Source: Xanthomonas sp. CFBP 8443
GTDB lineage: Bacteria; Pseudomonadota; Gammaproteobacteria; Xanthomonadales; Xanthomonadaceae
Assembly: GCF_025666195.1 (NCBI RefSeq)
Contig: NZ_CP102592.1
Coordinates: 3,720,001 to 3,784,000 of the forward strand
DNA length: 64,000 nucleotides
Direction of reading: 5' to 3'
In this document: positions 53,301-62,548 of the stretch, in pieces
Position numbering within the stretch: position 1 is the first letter of the stretch
Layout of the letters: every line of letters begins with the position of its first letter
Position numbers and translations under genes: made by a program
The notes under the pieces: generated by a model
The model's database searches: none
The model's input: only the letters and a program-made list of their open reading frames with translations
What the model was told of the DNA's origin: nothing

Positions 53301-54548
53301 GTGCAGCCGGTCCAGCTTCTGCCGCGGACTGTAGCGCTTGACCCGCGCATAGCCCGGATCGACCACGTAGCGGATCCGCGGCACCGTCAGCGAGGTCTCG
53401 GCGACGTTGGTGGCCAGCACCAGGCGCCGCCGCGGGCCGGGATTGAACACCCGGTCCTGGTCGCTGTTGGACAGCCGCGCGTACAACGGCAGCACCTCGG
53501 TCTCGCGGTACTTGCGCCGCTCCAGCGCCTGGTGCGCATCGCGGATCTCGCGCTCGCCGGGCAGGAACAGCAGCACGTCGCCGCGCGGATCGAGCCGAGT
53601 GATCTCGTCCACCGCCGCCACGATCGCATCGTTGACTGTGAGGCCGGGATTGGGGAGTCGGGAGTCGGGAGTCGCAACCGCAACGGCCGTTCGCGGCGAA
53701 CGCTGGCCTTCTCGCGCTTCTGCCAATCCCGAATCCCCACTCTCCAATCCCGGCTCTTCCAGCGGTCGGTAGCGCACCTCCACCGGGAAGGTGCGGCCCT
53801 CGACGCTGATCACCGGCGCGCCGTCGAAATGTTCGGCGAAGCGCGCGGTGTCGATCGTCGCCGAGGTCACGATCACCTTCAGCTCCGGGCGCTTGCGCAG
53901 CAGCTGCTTGAGGTAGCCGAGCAGGAAGTCGATGTTGAGGCTGCGCTCGTGCGCCTCGTCGACGATGATCGTGTCGTAGCTGGACAGCCAGCGGTCGCTG
54001 GCGATCTCGGCCAGCAGGATGCCGTCGGTCATGAACTTGATCCGGGTCTCCTCGCCGACCCGGTCGTTGAAGCGCACCTGGAAGCCGACCACCCCGCCCA
54101 CCGGCGTGCGCAATTCCTCGGCCACGCGCGCGGCCACCGCGCGCGCGGCGATGCGCCGCGGCTGGGTGCAGCCGATCATGCCGGCGGCGCCGCGGCCGGC
54201 GGCCAGGCACAGCTTCGGCAGCTGGGTGGTCTTGCCCGAGCCGGTCTCGCCGGCGATGACCACCACCTGGTGCGCGCGGATCAGCGCCACGATGCGCTCG
54301 GCCTCGCGCGCGATCGGCAGCTGCTCGTCCAGGGTGATCGCCGGCTGCGCCGCCGCGCGCGCCTCGCAGCGCGCCCGTGACTGGCCCAGTGCCTGCTCGA
54401 ACGCGGCCTCCGCTGCGGGATTGCCGGGCGCGGCCTGCCAGCGCGACCATAGGCCGAACAGGCGGCCGCGGTCGCGGGTCAACGCCCCGTCGATCGCGTC
54501 GCGGCGCTCGCGCAGGCGGGCGGGCAATTGTTTTTCGATAGTGCTCAT
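50361..54548 (-). CDS. hrpA: ATP-dependent RNA helicase HrpA
   Basis: This 1395-residue DEAH helicase has Walker A in VIAGETGSGKTTQLPKLCLA, DEAH in TIIVDEAHERSLNIDFLLGY, SAT in VIVTSATIDTARFAEHF, then YARLSNSDQDRVF and QRKGRCGRVAEGICYRLY. HA2, OB and the long HrpA C-terminal region follow. HrpA resolves stalled or collided ribosomes in E. coli. A segment of about 37 residues between RPLEEPGL and NPGLTVNDAI is encoded by repeat copy 4 (53644-53753) inserted in frame between helicase motifs. The stop codon sits at the edge of repeat copy 3. ATG 54548 gives the expected N-terminus (MSTIEKQLPARLRERRD); an ATG at 54584 is possible. Confidence 0.93.
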   Translation of the reverse strand: MSTIEKQLPARLRERRDAIDGALTRDRGRLFGLWSRWQAAPGNPAAEAAFEQALGQSRARCEARAAAQPAITLDEQLPIAREAERIVALIRAHQVVVIAGETGSGKTTQLPKLCLAAGRGAAGMIGCTQPRRIAARAVAARVAEELRTPVGGVVGFQVRFNDRVGEETRIKFMTDGILLAEIASDRWLSSYDTIIVDEAHERSLNIDFLLGYLKQLLRKRPELKVIVTSATIDTARFAEHFDGAPVISVEGRTFPVEVRYRPLEEPGLESGDSGLAEAREGQRSPRTAVAVATPDSRLPNPGLTVNDAIVAAVDEITRLDPRGDVLLFLPGEREIRDAHQALERRKYRETEVLPLYARLSNSDQDRVFNPGPRRRLVLATNVAETSLTVPRIRYVVDPGYARVKRYSPRQKLDRLHIEPISQASANQRKGRCGRVAEGICYRLYAEADFQARPEFTDPEIRRSSLAGVILRMLQLGLGRIEDFPFLEPPDERAVADGWQQLVELGAVGEPDRHGLRKLTETGRKMARLPVDVKLARMLVAAQQHGCLRPMLVIAAFLGIQDPRERPPEAREAADNAHAKFADARSEFVGILRLWDGYRQAHEELTQSKLRDWCGRQFLGFLRMREWRELHRQLHLLCEELGWSEEPAAASLLPLLAGAASLPPARDAETNARATRGQLHRAARLAREGRSEPTAAPVETRPAPPANAADDAPRASERERAAAYQALHRALLAGLPTQVGHRTEKGDFLAPRQRRFLLFPGSTLARKPPPWVLPATLLDTQKVWGLTNAAVEPDWVIAELPHLLARKHFDPHWSRAQGQVLASEQISLFGLVLAPKKPVHYGRIDPPGAHELFVRQGLVPGEINTRASFVADNQKVLAQAHEEEAKLRRAGIVADEDWQARWYLDRIPGEIHSAAGLDAWWKALPPEQRRALHWSLTDLLPGEGSEADRYPKYFALGDARLALHYKFEPGAADDGVTLEVPLHLLNALDAARLSWLAPGFVADKAAALIRSLPKALRRNYVPAPDFARAFYEAFPQPSADDIRGELARFLQRATGAALSALDFDETTLEPHLRMNLRLRDDAGKVLAEARDLEALRARFGDRAGQAFAARAGREMAADGLREFPSAPIPLQVPGEAGVPAYPALVDEGEAAALRIFADRAQAEAEHPRGVRRLLEIALADKVKQARKQLPVSPKTGLLYAAIESQERLRGDLVDAALNALLEDGLDAIRDPGSFAQRRDAAGKQLFGEAMERLKLAEAIMGAAAELKPQLESPLMGWASGNLDDLRAQLAALVHPGFLRETPATALAQFPRYLRAMILRAERAKRDPARDQARMLELKPFVDALAAAAAAGRSGDPQWQALRWDLEELRVSLFAQELGAKAGISAKKLAQRVAQLR
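53644..53753. repeat. 14-base-unit inverted-repeat element, copy 4, in frame inside hrpA
   Basis: The left arm (53644-53673) reads CCGGGATTGGGGAGTC with two further GGGAGTC units. The right arm (53723-53753) is CCAATCCCGAATCCCC followed by ACTCTCCAATCCCGG. The core is about 50 bp. The hrpA frame stays open through the element; the encoded stretch begins GLESGDSGLAEAREGQ and ends ATPDSRLPNPGL. Confidence 0.88.
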
Positions 54549-54642
54549 CAATCGGGTGCCGTTGAACTTTGAATAACAGCGCATGCTTTAGTCTGTCTAT
54601 TGTGACGCCATATCGTTCCCAACCCCTCAAGAGGATTCCCCG

Positions 54643-55194
54643 ATGGCCAAGAGCAAGACCCCCGGCAAGACCAAGAGCCTCGCCACCAAGCCGCTGGCGG
54701 CGCTGGCGCCGTCCGCGCCCAACATCGATATCGGGATCAGCGGCGGCGACCGCAAGAAGATCGCCGACGGCCTGTCGCAGTTCATGGCCGACGCGTTCAC
54801 CCTGTACCTGAAGACCCACAACTTCCACTGGAACGTGACCGGGTCGATGTTCAATTCGCTGCACCTGATGTTCGAGACCCAGTACACCGAGCAGTGGGCC
54901 GCGCTGGACGATGTCGCCGAGCGCATCCGCGCACTGGGCTTCAACGCGCCCGGCTCGTACAAGGAATTCGCCGCGCTGACCTCGATCCCGGAAGAGCCGG
55001 GCCTGACCGACAGCGCCGACTGGCGCGAGATGGTGCGCCAGCTGGTGGTCGGCAACGAAGCGCTGTGCCGCACCGCGCGCAAGGCGCTCAAGACCGCCGA
55101 CGACGCCGGCGACGATCCGTCGGTGGACATGCTGACCCAGCGCTTGCAGACCCACGAAAAGTACGCGTGGATGTTGCGGTCGCTGCTGCAGTAA
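54643..55194 (+). CDS. dps: Dps-family ferritin-like DNA-binding protein
   Basis: This 183-residue protein has a Lys-rich N-terminal tail (MAKSKTPGKTKSLATK), as in DNA-binding Dps. The four-helix ferritin-like domain shows the inter-subunit ferroxidase ligands in LKTHNFHWNVTGSMFNSLHL and QWAALDDVAERIRALG. Dps stores iron and protects DNA from peroxide. AGAGGA lies 7 bp before the ATG. It diverges from hrpA. No clear OxyR site was found upstream. Two stem-loops follow the gene. Confidence 0.93.
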   Translation: MAKSKTPGKTKSLATKPLAALAPSAPNIDIGISGGDRKKIADGLSQFMADAFTLYLKTHNFHWNVTGSMFNSLHLMFETQYTEQWAALDDVAERIRALGFNAPGSYKEFAALTSIPEEPGLTDSADWREMVRQLVVGNEALCRTARKALKTADDAGDDPSVDMLTQRLQTHEKYAWMLRSLLQ

Positions 55195-55201
55195 GGGTAC
55201 G

Positions 55202-55255
55202 GCCAGGCCTGCGCAGCAGGCATGGCCTCCCGGAGTTTGCGCTGCAAACTCCGGG
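55202..55255 (+). repeat. Two adjacent stem-loops downstream of dps
   Basis: The first hairpin (about 55202-55226) pairs GCCAGGCCTGC with GCAGGCATGGC, with one mismatch. The second (55229-55255) is a perfect 12 bp stem, CCCGGAGTTTGC / GCAAACTCCGGG, with a GCT loop. No T-run follows, so these are not standard intrinsic terminators; they may stabilise the dps mRNA or be REP-like. A third short hairpin (55373-55390, GCGGAGC/GCTCCGC) stands just upstream of the next gene. Confidence 0.6.
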
Positions 55256-55405
55256 CCCCAGCAGCATGCTCCCGATCCCCGCGCCTTCGGCGCCCCCCCC
55301 CTTACCAAGGGGGCTTGCACGCCGGGGCTTCAACGCAAGCGCCCGGGTCGCAAGCGTCGGGCATACTGGCGGGCGGAGCAGCCGCTCCGCCTACATGGAC
55401 GTTCG

Positions 55406-55948
55406 ATGGCCGCCCCGTTTCCGTATCCCTCGCTGCGTCGCCCACTGCTGGCCATCGTGCTGGGCTGCGCCGTTGGCATCGCGGCTGGTTTGGCCGCGGG
55501 TTTTCATGCCTGGTGGCAGCTCGGCGACTCCGGCGTGCCCACCAATAGTGGACATGGGCTGGTCGCGTTGCTGCTCGCGGTGCTGACCGTGATCGGCTAC
55601 AGCGTCGGTTTTCTCGTGCCCGCGCTGAACTGGTTCGCCGGGGTGTGGGCCGCCTGCGTCGCCCTGGCCCTGGCGGTGGACAGCTACCAGCCGCAGCAGC
55701 GCAGCGTGCCGAAGATGACCGCGCTGGCCTTGCTGCTGCTGGCGAGCGGCCTGGGCGTGCTGGCGGTGACGTGGTGGGCGCGCGGATACGACCCCGACCA
55801 TCCGGCGCAGCTGGTGGCGCTGATCGCGCCGGCGCTGGCGTGTTCGGCAGGGCTGCTGGTCGCGCTGCCGGTGCTGGTGATCGGCCACTTCGTCGGCAGG
55901 CGCCGCGCGCGTCGGGCAATGCCGACGCATGCCGCATCGCTTGCCTGA
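55406..55948 (+). CDS. Small integral membrane protein of unknown function
   Basis: This 180-residue protein has four predicted membrane helices: PLLAIVLGCAVGIAAGLAAG, GLVALLLAVLTVIGYSVGFL with the following WFAGVWAACVALALAV, MTALALLLLASGLGVLAVTW, and ALIAPALACSAGLLVALPVL. The C-terminus is basic (GRRRARRA). No motif links it to a known family. A 7 bp hairpin lies 15 bp upstream of the ATG. Confidence 0.65.
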   Translation: MAAPFPYPSLRRPLLAIVLGCAVGIAAGLAAGFHAWWQLGDSGVPTNSGHGLVALLLAVLTVIGYSVGFLVPALNWFAGVWAACVALALAVDSYQPQQRSVPKMTALALLLLASGLGVLAVTWWARGYDPDHPAQLVALIAPALACSAGLLVALPVLVIGHFVGRRRARRAMPTHAASLA

Positions 55949-56007
55949 CACCGCGGAGCACGGTGGCGCCGCTCTGGCGCACTTGACCTACGCGGTATCC
56001 TAGGCGC

Positions 56008-57816
<1,809 letters not shown>

Positions 57817-57992
57817 CTGGGCTGGCCTGGCGGCGGACGTTTGCCGCCGCATCGCGCCCTGTGGCCGGCACCGGCAAGAAAATCCCCGGCCGCCGACAGG
57901 CCGGGTTCAACGTGGTATTGATAGCGTCGCGTTGTGGCGGCGCGCAGCTGCGGCTGCAGCCACCGAGCCCTTCTTTCCTTGGCGTACGTCCG

Positions 57993-58487
57993 ATGAAGCG
58001 ATCCCTCCTGCTTGCCTGCGCCCTGCTCGCCGGCCCGGCGATGGCGCAAACCTCCGCCGACAGCGGCAACAGCGACAGCGAAGCGGCCAAGCGCGCGCTG
58101 GACCTGAGCGTGCCGCAGCAGCCGATCACCTACGGCACCGACCCGGTGTACAAGGCCGACCCGCCGGGCGCCTACTACGGCGACACCAGCGGCACCTCGG
58201 CCTCGGCGCAGAAGGCCGCGGCCACCCAGGCCCTGGCCGAGGCGCAACAGGCGCGCGCCGACCGCTGCAAGGGCGACGTGCACGGCAGTGTCGCCACCGG
58301 CTTCGGCTATTCCTCGCGCGGCGGCAACAGCAACTACCAGGCCGCCAACCTCAACCTGTGCAAGACCTACTACAACGATGACGGCAAGCCGCGCGAAGTC
58401 GGCATCAGCATCAGCGTGGGCCAGAGCGAAGGCCATGGCGGCTATTACGGCCACGGCGGTTACGGCTATCCCTACGGCGGCTGGTAA
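57993..58487 (+). CDS. Exported protein with Gly/Tyr/His-rich C-terminus
   Basis: This 164-residue protein starts with a signal peptide (MKRSLLLACALLAGPAMAQ). The middle part is Ala/Gln/Ser-rich. It then contains two cysteines in DRCKGDVHGSVATGFGYSSR and NLNLCKTYYNDDGKPREVGI, which could form a disulfide. It ends HGGYYGHGGYGYPYGGW. The His/Gly/Tyr tail could bind metal or stick to surfaces, but no function is known to me. It stands 176 bp after recQ. Confidence 0.72.
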   Translation: MKRSLLLACALLAGPAMAQTSADSGNSDSEAAKRALDLSVPQQPITYGTDPVYKADPPGAYYGDTSGTSASAQKAAATQALAEAQQARADRCKGDVHGSVATGFGYSSRGGNSNYQAANLNLCKTYYNDDGKPREVGISISVGQSEGHGGYYGHGGYGYPYGGW

Positions 58488-58815
58488 GTAGCCGCCAGAC
58501 GGCCGGCGCAGCGGCTGCCTGCCCGCACCGGCATCCGGCAGGCGAACGCCACGCATGGATTCCGGCGCGAGCGGCCGGAAAGCGCGATCGGATACCTAGC
58601 GCGATCGGACACCTGTTGCAGGCGCTGCTCGACAACGCCGCCGATGCCGGCGAACGCGCCGACCCGGCAAATGGCCCTAGTCAGCCAGCCACGAATGGCT
58701 GCACGGCCCGCCGCCATCCGCCGCGTCCGTCGTCCGACCTAGAACCATGCGGACACCGCGCCGCAACGCTGCACCTGCGGACGCGCTCAAGCGCGCGTCA
58801 CGCAGCCGCCGCCGC
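58488..58815. other. Intergenic region downstream of two convergent genes
   Basis: No credible gene is seen. A 15-16 bp tandem repeat (GCGCGATCGGATACCTA then GCGCGATCGGACACCTG) lies at about 58582-58616. The remaining sequence shows no terminator with a T-run. Confidence 0.45.
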
Positions 58816-60924
58816 TCAGAAATCCAGGCTGTAGCCCACCGTCAGCGTGCGCCCGCGCCCGGCAAAATAGCGATCCGGTTCGACCAGCGCGCTCTGCGAG
58901 TAATAGGTGATGTACTGGCGATCGAGCAGGTTGGCCACAGCCAGACGCAGTTCGCCCTGGCGCAGCCTGTAGTTCAGCGCGGCATCGACCAGCGCGTAGC
59001 CGCTGAACCGCTTCTGCGGATCGTCGAAGCTGCGGCTGAACGCGTATTGCGCCTGCACGAAGCTGGACAGCCGCGGCGTCCACTGCGACGACCAACTGCC
59101 GATGACCCGGTTGGGCGCGATGTTCAGCCCGTCCAGATGCGCGTCCAGGCTGCCGTTGCCGTCGCTGTCGTAGCGCCCGCGCGTATACGCATAGGCCAGG
59201 CCGAGGCGCTGCCGGTCGTTGAGCCGGTACTTGGCGCTGGCGTCCACGCCCTCGATGCGGGTCTTCTCCCGCGCCATCTGGAACGCGCCGTCCACCGCGA
59301 TCACGCGGGTGCCGTAATCCGAGCGCGACTGGAACACGCCGACATCGACATCCCACGCATCGCCGCGCAGGCGCGTGCCCAGTTCGACGTTGCGGGTCAG
59401 CACCGGCTGCAGCGCGCTCAGGCTGGCGACGCTGGTGCCGGGCGTATTGATCGAGCGCAGCACGCGGCCCACGTCGGGCATGCCGAAGCCTTCGGAATAG
59501 CTGGCGAAGACACTGAAACGCTCGCTCGGCGCCAGCACCGCGCCGGCGTTGTACAGCGTCTCGGCGAAGGACAGGCTGCCGCCCTGCACCTGCACCCGGT
59601 TGTAGCGCGCCAGGGTCTGGTAGCTGTCGATGGTCAGCTTGGCGTCCTCGTGGCGCACGCCGCCATGCACGGTCAGCTGCGGCAGCAGCCGGTATTCGCC
59701 CTGCACGAAGGCGGCCAGGTCGCGGAACTCCGACTCGGGCACATAGGTGCGGCCGGTGCCGTACAGGTCCTGCTTGCCGCTGTCCCACAGGGTATCGACG
59801 CCGCCGGTGAGCTTGAGCCGGCCATCGAGCAGGTCGTCCTTGCCGAGGCTGGTCTTGGAACCCCACTTGGACGCGACCGAGCGCGACTGGTCGTACAGCG
59901 TGCCGTTGGGCGCGATGCGCGGGTCCTGGAAGGTGGCCGAGTTGTCGGCGCCGAACAGGCCCTCGAACTCCTGGTTGAACACCATCGCCTTCAGTTCCAT
60001 GCCCGCCAGATCGTGATGGGCGTAGGACAGGCCGGTGGTCCACACGTCGTTCCAGGGCGGCGTGCCCTGCGGCCGGCCGCGCACCGAGGTGGTCGGGATG
60101 CCGAGATCGCGATCGCCGGCCACGCCGAGGTACTCGGCCTTGGACTTGATCCGGTAGCGGTTGGAACTGAACTGCAGCTCCTGCCGGTCGTCGATCCAGT
60201 AGCCCAGCTTGGCGTGCACGTCGTAGGCGCGCGTGGCCATCAGATCGCCCTGGGTCACGTCGGTGCCGATCGCGCGTCCGTCGCCGTCCAGGTACAGGCC
60301 CTGGTCCTCGTAGCCGACGGCGAGCAGGTAGTCGAGCTTGTCGCGGCGCCCGTCGATGCGGTAGCTGGTCCTGTAGCTCGCGGTCTCGGCATCGACGTCG
60401 GTGGTCGGCACGCTGGCCTGCACCTCGACATGCTGGTTGAGCGCGCCCGGCTGCGGGCGGCGCGTGACCAGATTGATGGTGCCGCCGGTGGCGCCCAGGC
60501 CGTTCATCGCGTTGGCGCCCTGGATCACTTCGATGCGCTCGACCATCGCATAGTCGATCGTGTGCGCTTCGCGCCCGGTCGGACGCAGCGGATTGGACTG
60601 CGGAATGCCGTCGACCAGGATCAGCGGCGTGCGTCCGCGCAAGGTCTCGCCGCTGCCGTTCATCTTGCCGCGGCTCGGCGTATACGACGGCAGCAGGCTG
60701 GACAGCAGGTCCGACGAATTGCTGCTGATGCTGAGCTGCTGGGCGATCTCCTGCTGGTCGATCACCACCACGGTCTGTGGCGCCGTGTCCGCGGGTTGAT
60801 CGGTCCGCGATGCGCTGACGACCACGGCGTCCAGCGTTTGCGTGGAGGGCGACTGCGCCCGGGCATCGGGAATGGCGGCCGTCGCCGGCAGCATCGCGGC
60901 GAACAGGGAAAGCGGCAAACGCAT
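58816..60924 (-). CDS. TonB-dependent receptor, probable siderophore uptake
   Basis: This 702-residue protein has a signal peptide (MRLPLSLFAAMLPATAA), then a TonB box-like segment LDAVVVSASR. The plug has TVVVIDQQEIAQQLSI, TLRGRTPLILVDGIPQ and MVERIEVIQGANAMNGLGAT with GGTINLVTRRP. The barrel ends GRTLTVGYSLDF with the terminal Phe of outer-membrane proteins, preceded by LAVANLLDRQYITYYSQ. ATG 60924 is preferred over 60954 because AAGGA lies 7 bp upstream. A candidate Fur box is 49 bp upstream, so iron-repressed ferric-siderophore uptake is the likely role; the ligand is unknown. A divergent TetR-type regulator may also control it. Confidence 0.88.
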   Translation of the reverse strand: MRLPLSLFAAMLPATAAIPDARAQSPSTQTLDAVVVSASRTDQPADTAPQTVVVIDQQEIAQQLSISSNSSDLLSSLLPSYTPSRGKMNGSGETLRGRTPLILVDGIPQSNPLRPTGREAHTIDYAMVERIEVIQGANAMNGLGATGGTINLVTRRPQPGALNQHVEVQASVPTTDVDAETASYRTSYRIDGRRDKLDYLLAVGYEDQGLYLDGDGRAIGTDVTQGDLMATRAYDVHAKLGYWIDDRQELQFSSNRYRIKSKAEYLGVAGDRDLGIPTTSVRGRPQGTPPWNDVWTTGLSYAHHDLAGMELKAMVFNQEFEGLFGADNSATFQDPRIAPNGTLYDQSRSVASKWGSKTSLGKDDLLDGRLKLTGGVDTLWDSGKQDLYGTGRTYVPESEFRDLAAFVQGEYRLLPQLTVHGGVRHEDAKLTIDSYQTLARYNRVQVQGGSLSFAETLYNAGAVLAPSERFSVFASYSEGFGMPDVGRVLRSINTPGTSVASLSALQPVLTRNVELGTRLRGDAWDVDVGVFQSRSDYGTRVIAVDGAFQMAREKTRIEGVDASAKYRLNDRQRLGLAYAYTRGRYDSDGNGSLDAHLDGLNIAPNRVIGSWSSQWTPRLSSFVQAQYAFSRSFDDPQKRFSGYALVDAALNYRLRQGELRLAVANLLDRQYITYYSQSALVEPDRYFAGRGRTLTVGYSLDF

Positions 60925-60973
60925 CAATGGGTCCTTGGGACGAGACGGCGCCACCCAGGCGCCGTCGACTAAC

Positions 60974-60992
60974 GAGAATGATTATTATACGC
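60974..60992 (-). promoter_or_regulatory. Candidate Fur box overlapping a -10 element
   Basis: On the minus strand the 19 bases GCGTATAATAATCATTCTC match the Fur consensus GATAATGATAATCATTATC at 14 of 19 positions. They contain a perfect TATAAT (60989-60984) that can serve as -10 for the receptor gene. No good -35 is visible. Binding of Fur here would block the receptor promoter and may also affect the divergent tetR-type gene. Confidence 0.65.
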
Positions 60993-61108
60993 ACACGTGC
61001 GATCCGACCGCCGCCGTCCCGCACCCGCGACTCCGCATTCGCGCTGGTCCGGCATGGCGCCAGCAGCACAACCGCGTCACCATGTTTTTCCGCCCAGGAC
61101 CGATCTCC

Positions 61109-61741
61109 ATGTCCAACCTTATTGATCTGCGCAGCGCCAGGGAACGCGAGCAACGCCTCTATGACGCCGCGCTGGACGCGGCCGAACAGTGCATCGCCGA
61201 CAAGGGTGTCGGCGCGACCACCTTCGAACTGATCGCCCAGACCAGCGACGTCTCCTGCAGCACATTGCGCCGGCGCTTCGGCGACAGGCGCGGACTGGTG
61301 CGGGCGCTGATGGAACGCAGCTACGAGAGGTCGCTGCGCGCGATGTGGACGACCGAACGGCCGCCGCACCTGGACGCGACCGACTTCATCGCCGGCGCGC
61401 TGGAGGAATGGCTGCTATCCGAGGTCGACGAGCGCCGGCTGAGGTTCAACCTGGAAATGGACCTGGCCGCCGCGCGCGACCCCGAGCTGACCGCGTATGC
61501 GCGGCGCCTGGCCGTCTCCCTGGTCGAACACCTCGGCGACATGCTCAAGCGCCTGTTGCGCGGACACGGCAGCTGGAACGGCAGCGACCAGGAATTCCAG
61601 GCGCGGGTCTACGCGGTCGCGGCGATGTGCGCCGGCCTGCAACTGATGATGATGGGCGTGGAACTCAAGCGCATGCACCTGCAATTGATCCTCAGCGAAA
61701 GCCTGGCCGGGATGCTCAGCAGTGCGCCCGCCTCCGCGTAG
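61109..61741 (+). CDS. TetR-family transcriptional regulator
   Basis: The 210-residue protein has an N-terminal TetR-type helix-turn-helix: LYDAALDAAEQCIADKGVGA, TTFELIAQTSDVSCSTLRRR, FGDRRGLVRALMERSYE. The C-terminal ligand-binding part is helical, with a Met-rich stretch LQLMMMGVELKRMHLQLIL. The frame is open further upstream; ATG 61109 (AGGA 9 bp before it) gives the usual family length. It diverges from the TonB-dependent receptor, the usual position of a local regulator; the inducer is unknown. Confidence 0.82.
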   Translation: MSNLIDLRSAREREQRLYDAALDAAEQCIADKGVGATTFELIAQTSDVSCSTLRRRFGDRRGLVRALMERSYERSLRAMWTTERPPHLDATDFIAGALEEWLLSEVDERRLRFNLEMDLAAARDPELTAYARRLAVSLVEHLGDMLKRLLRGHGSWNGSDQEFQARVYAVAAMCAGLQLMMMGVELKRMHLQLILSESLAGMLSSAPASA

Positions 61742-61828
61742 CGGCCACCGGGCCAGCGCTTCGCTTGCCGCTGGCCTACCGCGACCGGCCGCTTGCCGCT
61801 GCAGTACCTCGCATTGCCGCCGAGCGCG

Positions 61829-62458
61829 TCAGCCAAGCGGCCGCGACAGCAGCAACAGGCACAGCGCCAGCATGAACACCGCGATGCATGCATCCAGCAC
61901 CCGCCATGCGTTGGGCTTGCGGAACACCGGCTGCAGCAATCGCGCGCCATAGCCCAGGCTGCAGAACCAGGCCACGCTCGCCAGGCAGGCGCCGAACGCG
62001 AACGCCCAGCGCAGCGCTCCCGGATAGCGGGTGGACAGGCTGCCGAGCAGGATCATCGTGTCGAGATACACGTGCGGGTTGAGAAAGGTAAAAGCCAGGC
62101 AGGTCAGCAGGATGCGGCGCCAACTCGCCGGCTCCTCGCCCTGCGCCTTCAATGCGCCGGCACCGCGCCATACGCGCTGCGCCGCCATCAGGCCATAGAC
62201 GCCAAGGAAGGCCGCGCCTGCGTAGCGCAACACCTGCAGCAGTGCCGGCCATTGCTGCGCCAGCGCACCGATGCCGGCGACCCCGAGCACGATCAGCGCG
62301 ATATCCCCGAAGGCGCAGACCACCACCACCACGCCTACATGCTGCCGCTGCAACCCCTGGCGCAGGACGAACGCGTTCTGCGCGCCGATCGCGATGATCA
62401 AGCCGGCGCTGGCGACGAAGCCGGCAAGCGATGCTTCGAGCAACATGGGGATGTCCAA
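61829..62458 (-). CDS. argO: LysE/ArgO family amino-acid exporter
   Basis: This 209-residue inner-membrane protein has six predicted helices. Family signatures are GLIIAIGAQNAFVLRQGLQR near the N-terminus and LLTCLAFTFLNPHVYLDTMI in the middle, with ARLLQPVFRKPNAWRVLDAC near the end. Relatives export arginine or lysine. It diverges from an ArgP/LysG-like regulator, the standard arrangement in which the regulator activates the exporter when the basic amino acid is high. Confidence 0.9.
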   Translation of the reverse strand: MDIPMLLEASLAGFVASAGLIIAIGAQNAFVLRQGLQRQHVGVVVVVCAFGDIALIVLGVAGIGALAQQWPALLQVLRYAGAAFLGVYGLMAAQRVWRGAGALKAQGEEPASWRRILLTCLAFTFLNPHVYLDTMILLGSLSTRYPGALRWAFAFGACLASVAWFCSLGYGARLLQPVFRKPNAWRVLDACIAVFMLALCLLLLSRPLG

Positions 62459-62548
62459 GACTGCGGAAAGCGCATGCTGGCCCTGGCCACGGCATTAGCC
62501 AAGCTAAATATTCTGTAGCCTATGAAGAAATTCTAATCGGCCAGGCGC

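Noticed and set aside
50289-54380. Open frame of 1363 codons on the plus strand
   Set aside because: It lies antisense to hrpA; the product has Arg/Gln/His-rich composition typical of shadow frames.
54560-54642. Possible OxyR site upstream of dps
   Set aside because: Only one CTAT half-site is present; the four-part ATAG/CTAT spacing is not met.
55229-55255. Intrinsic terminator of dps
   Set aside because: The stem is perfect, but no T-run follows.
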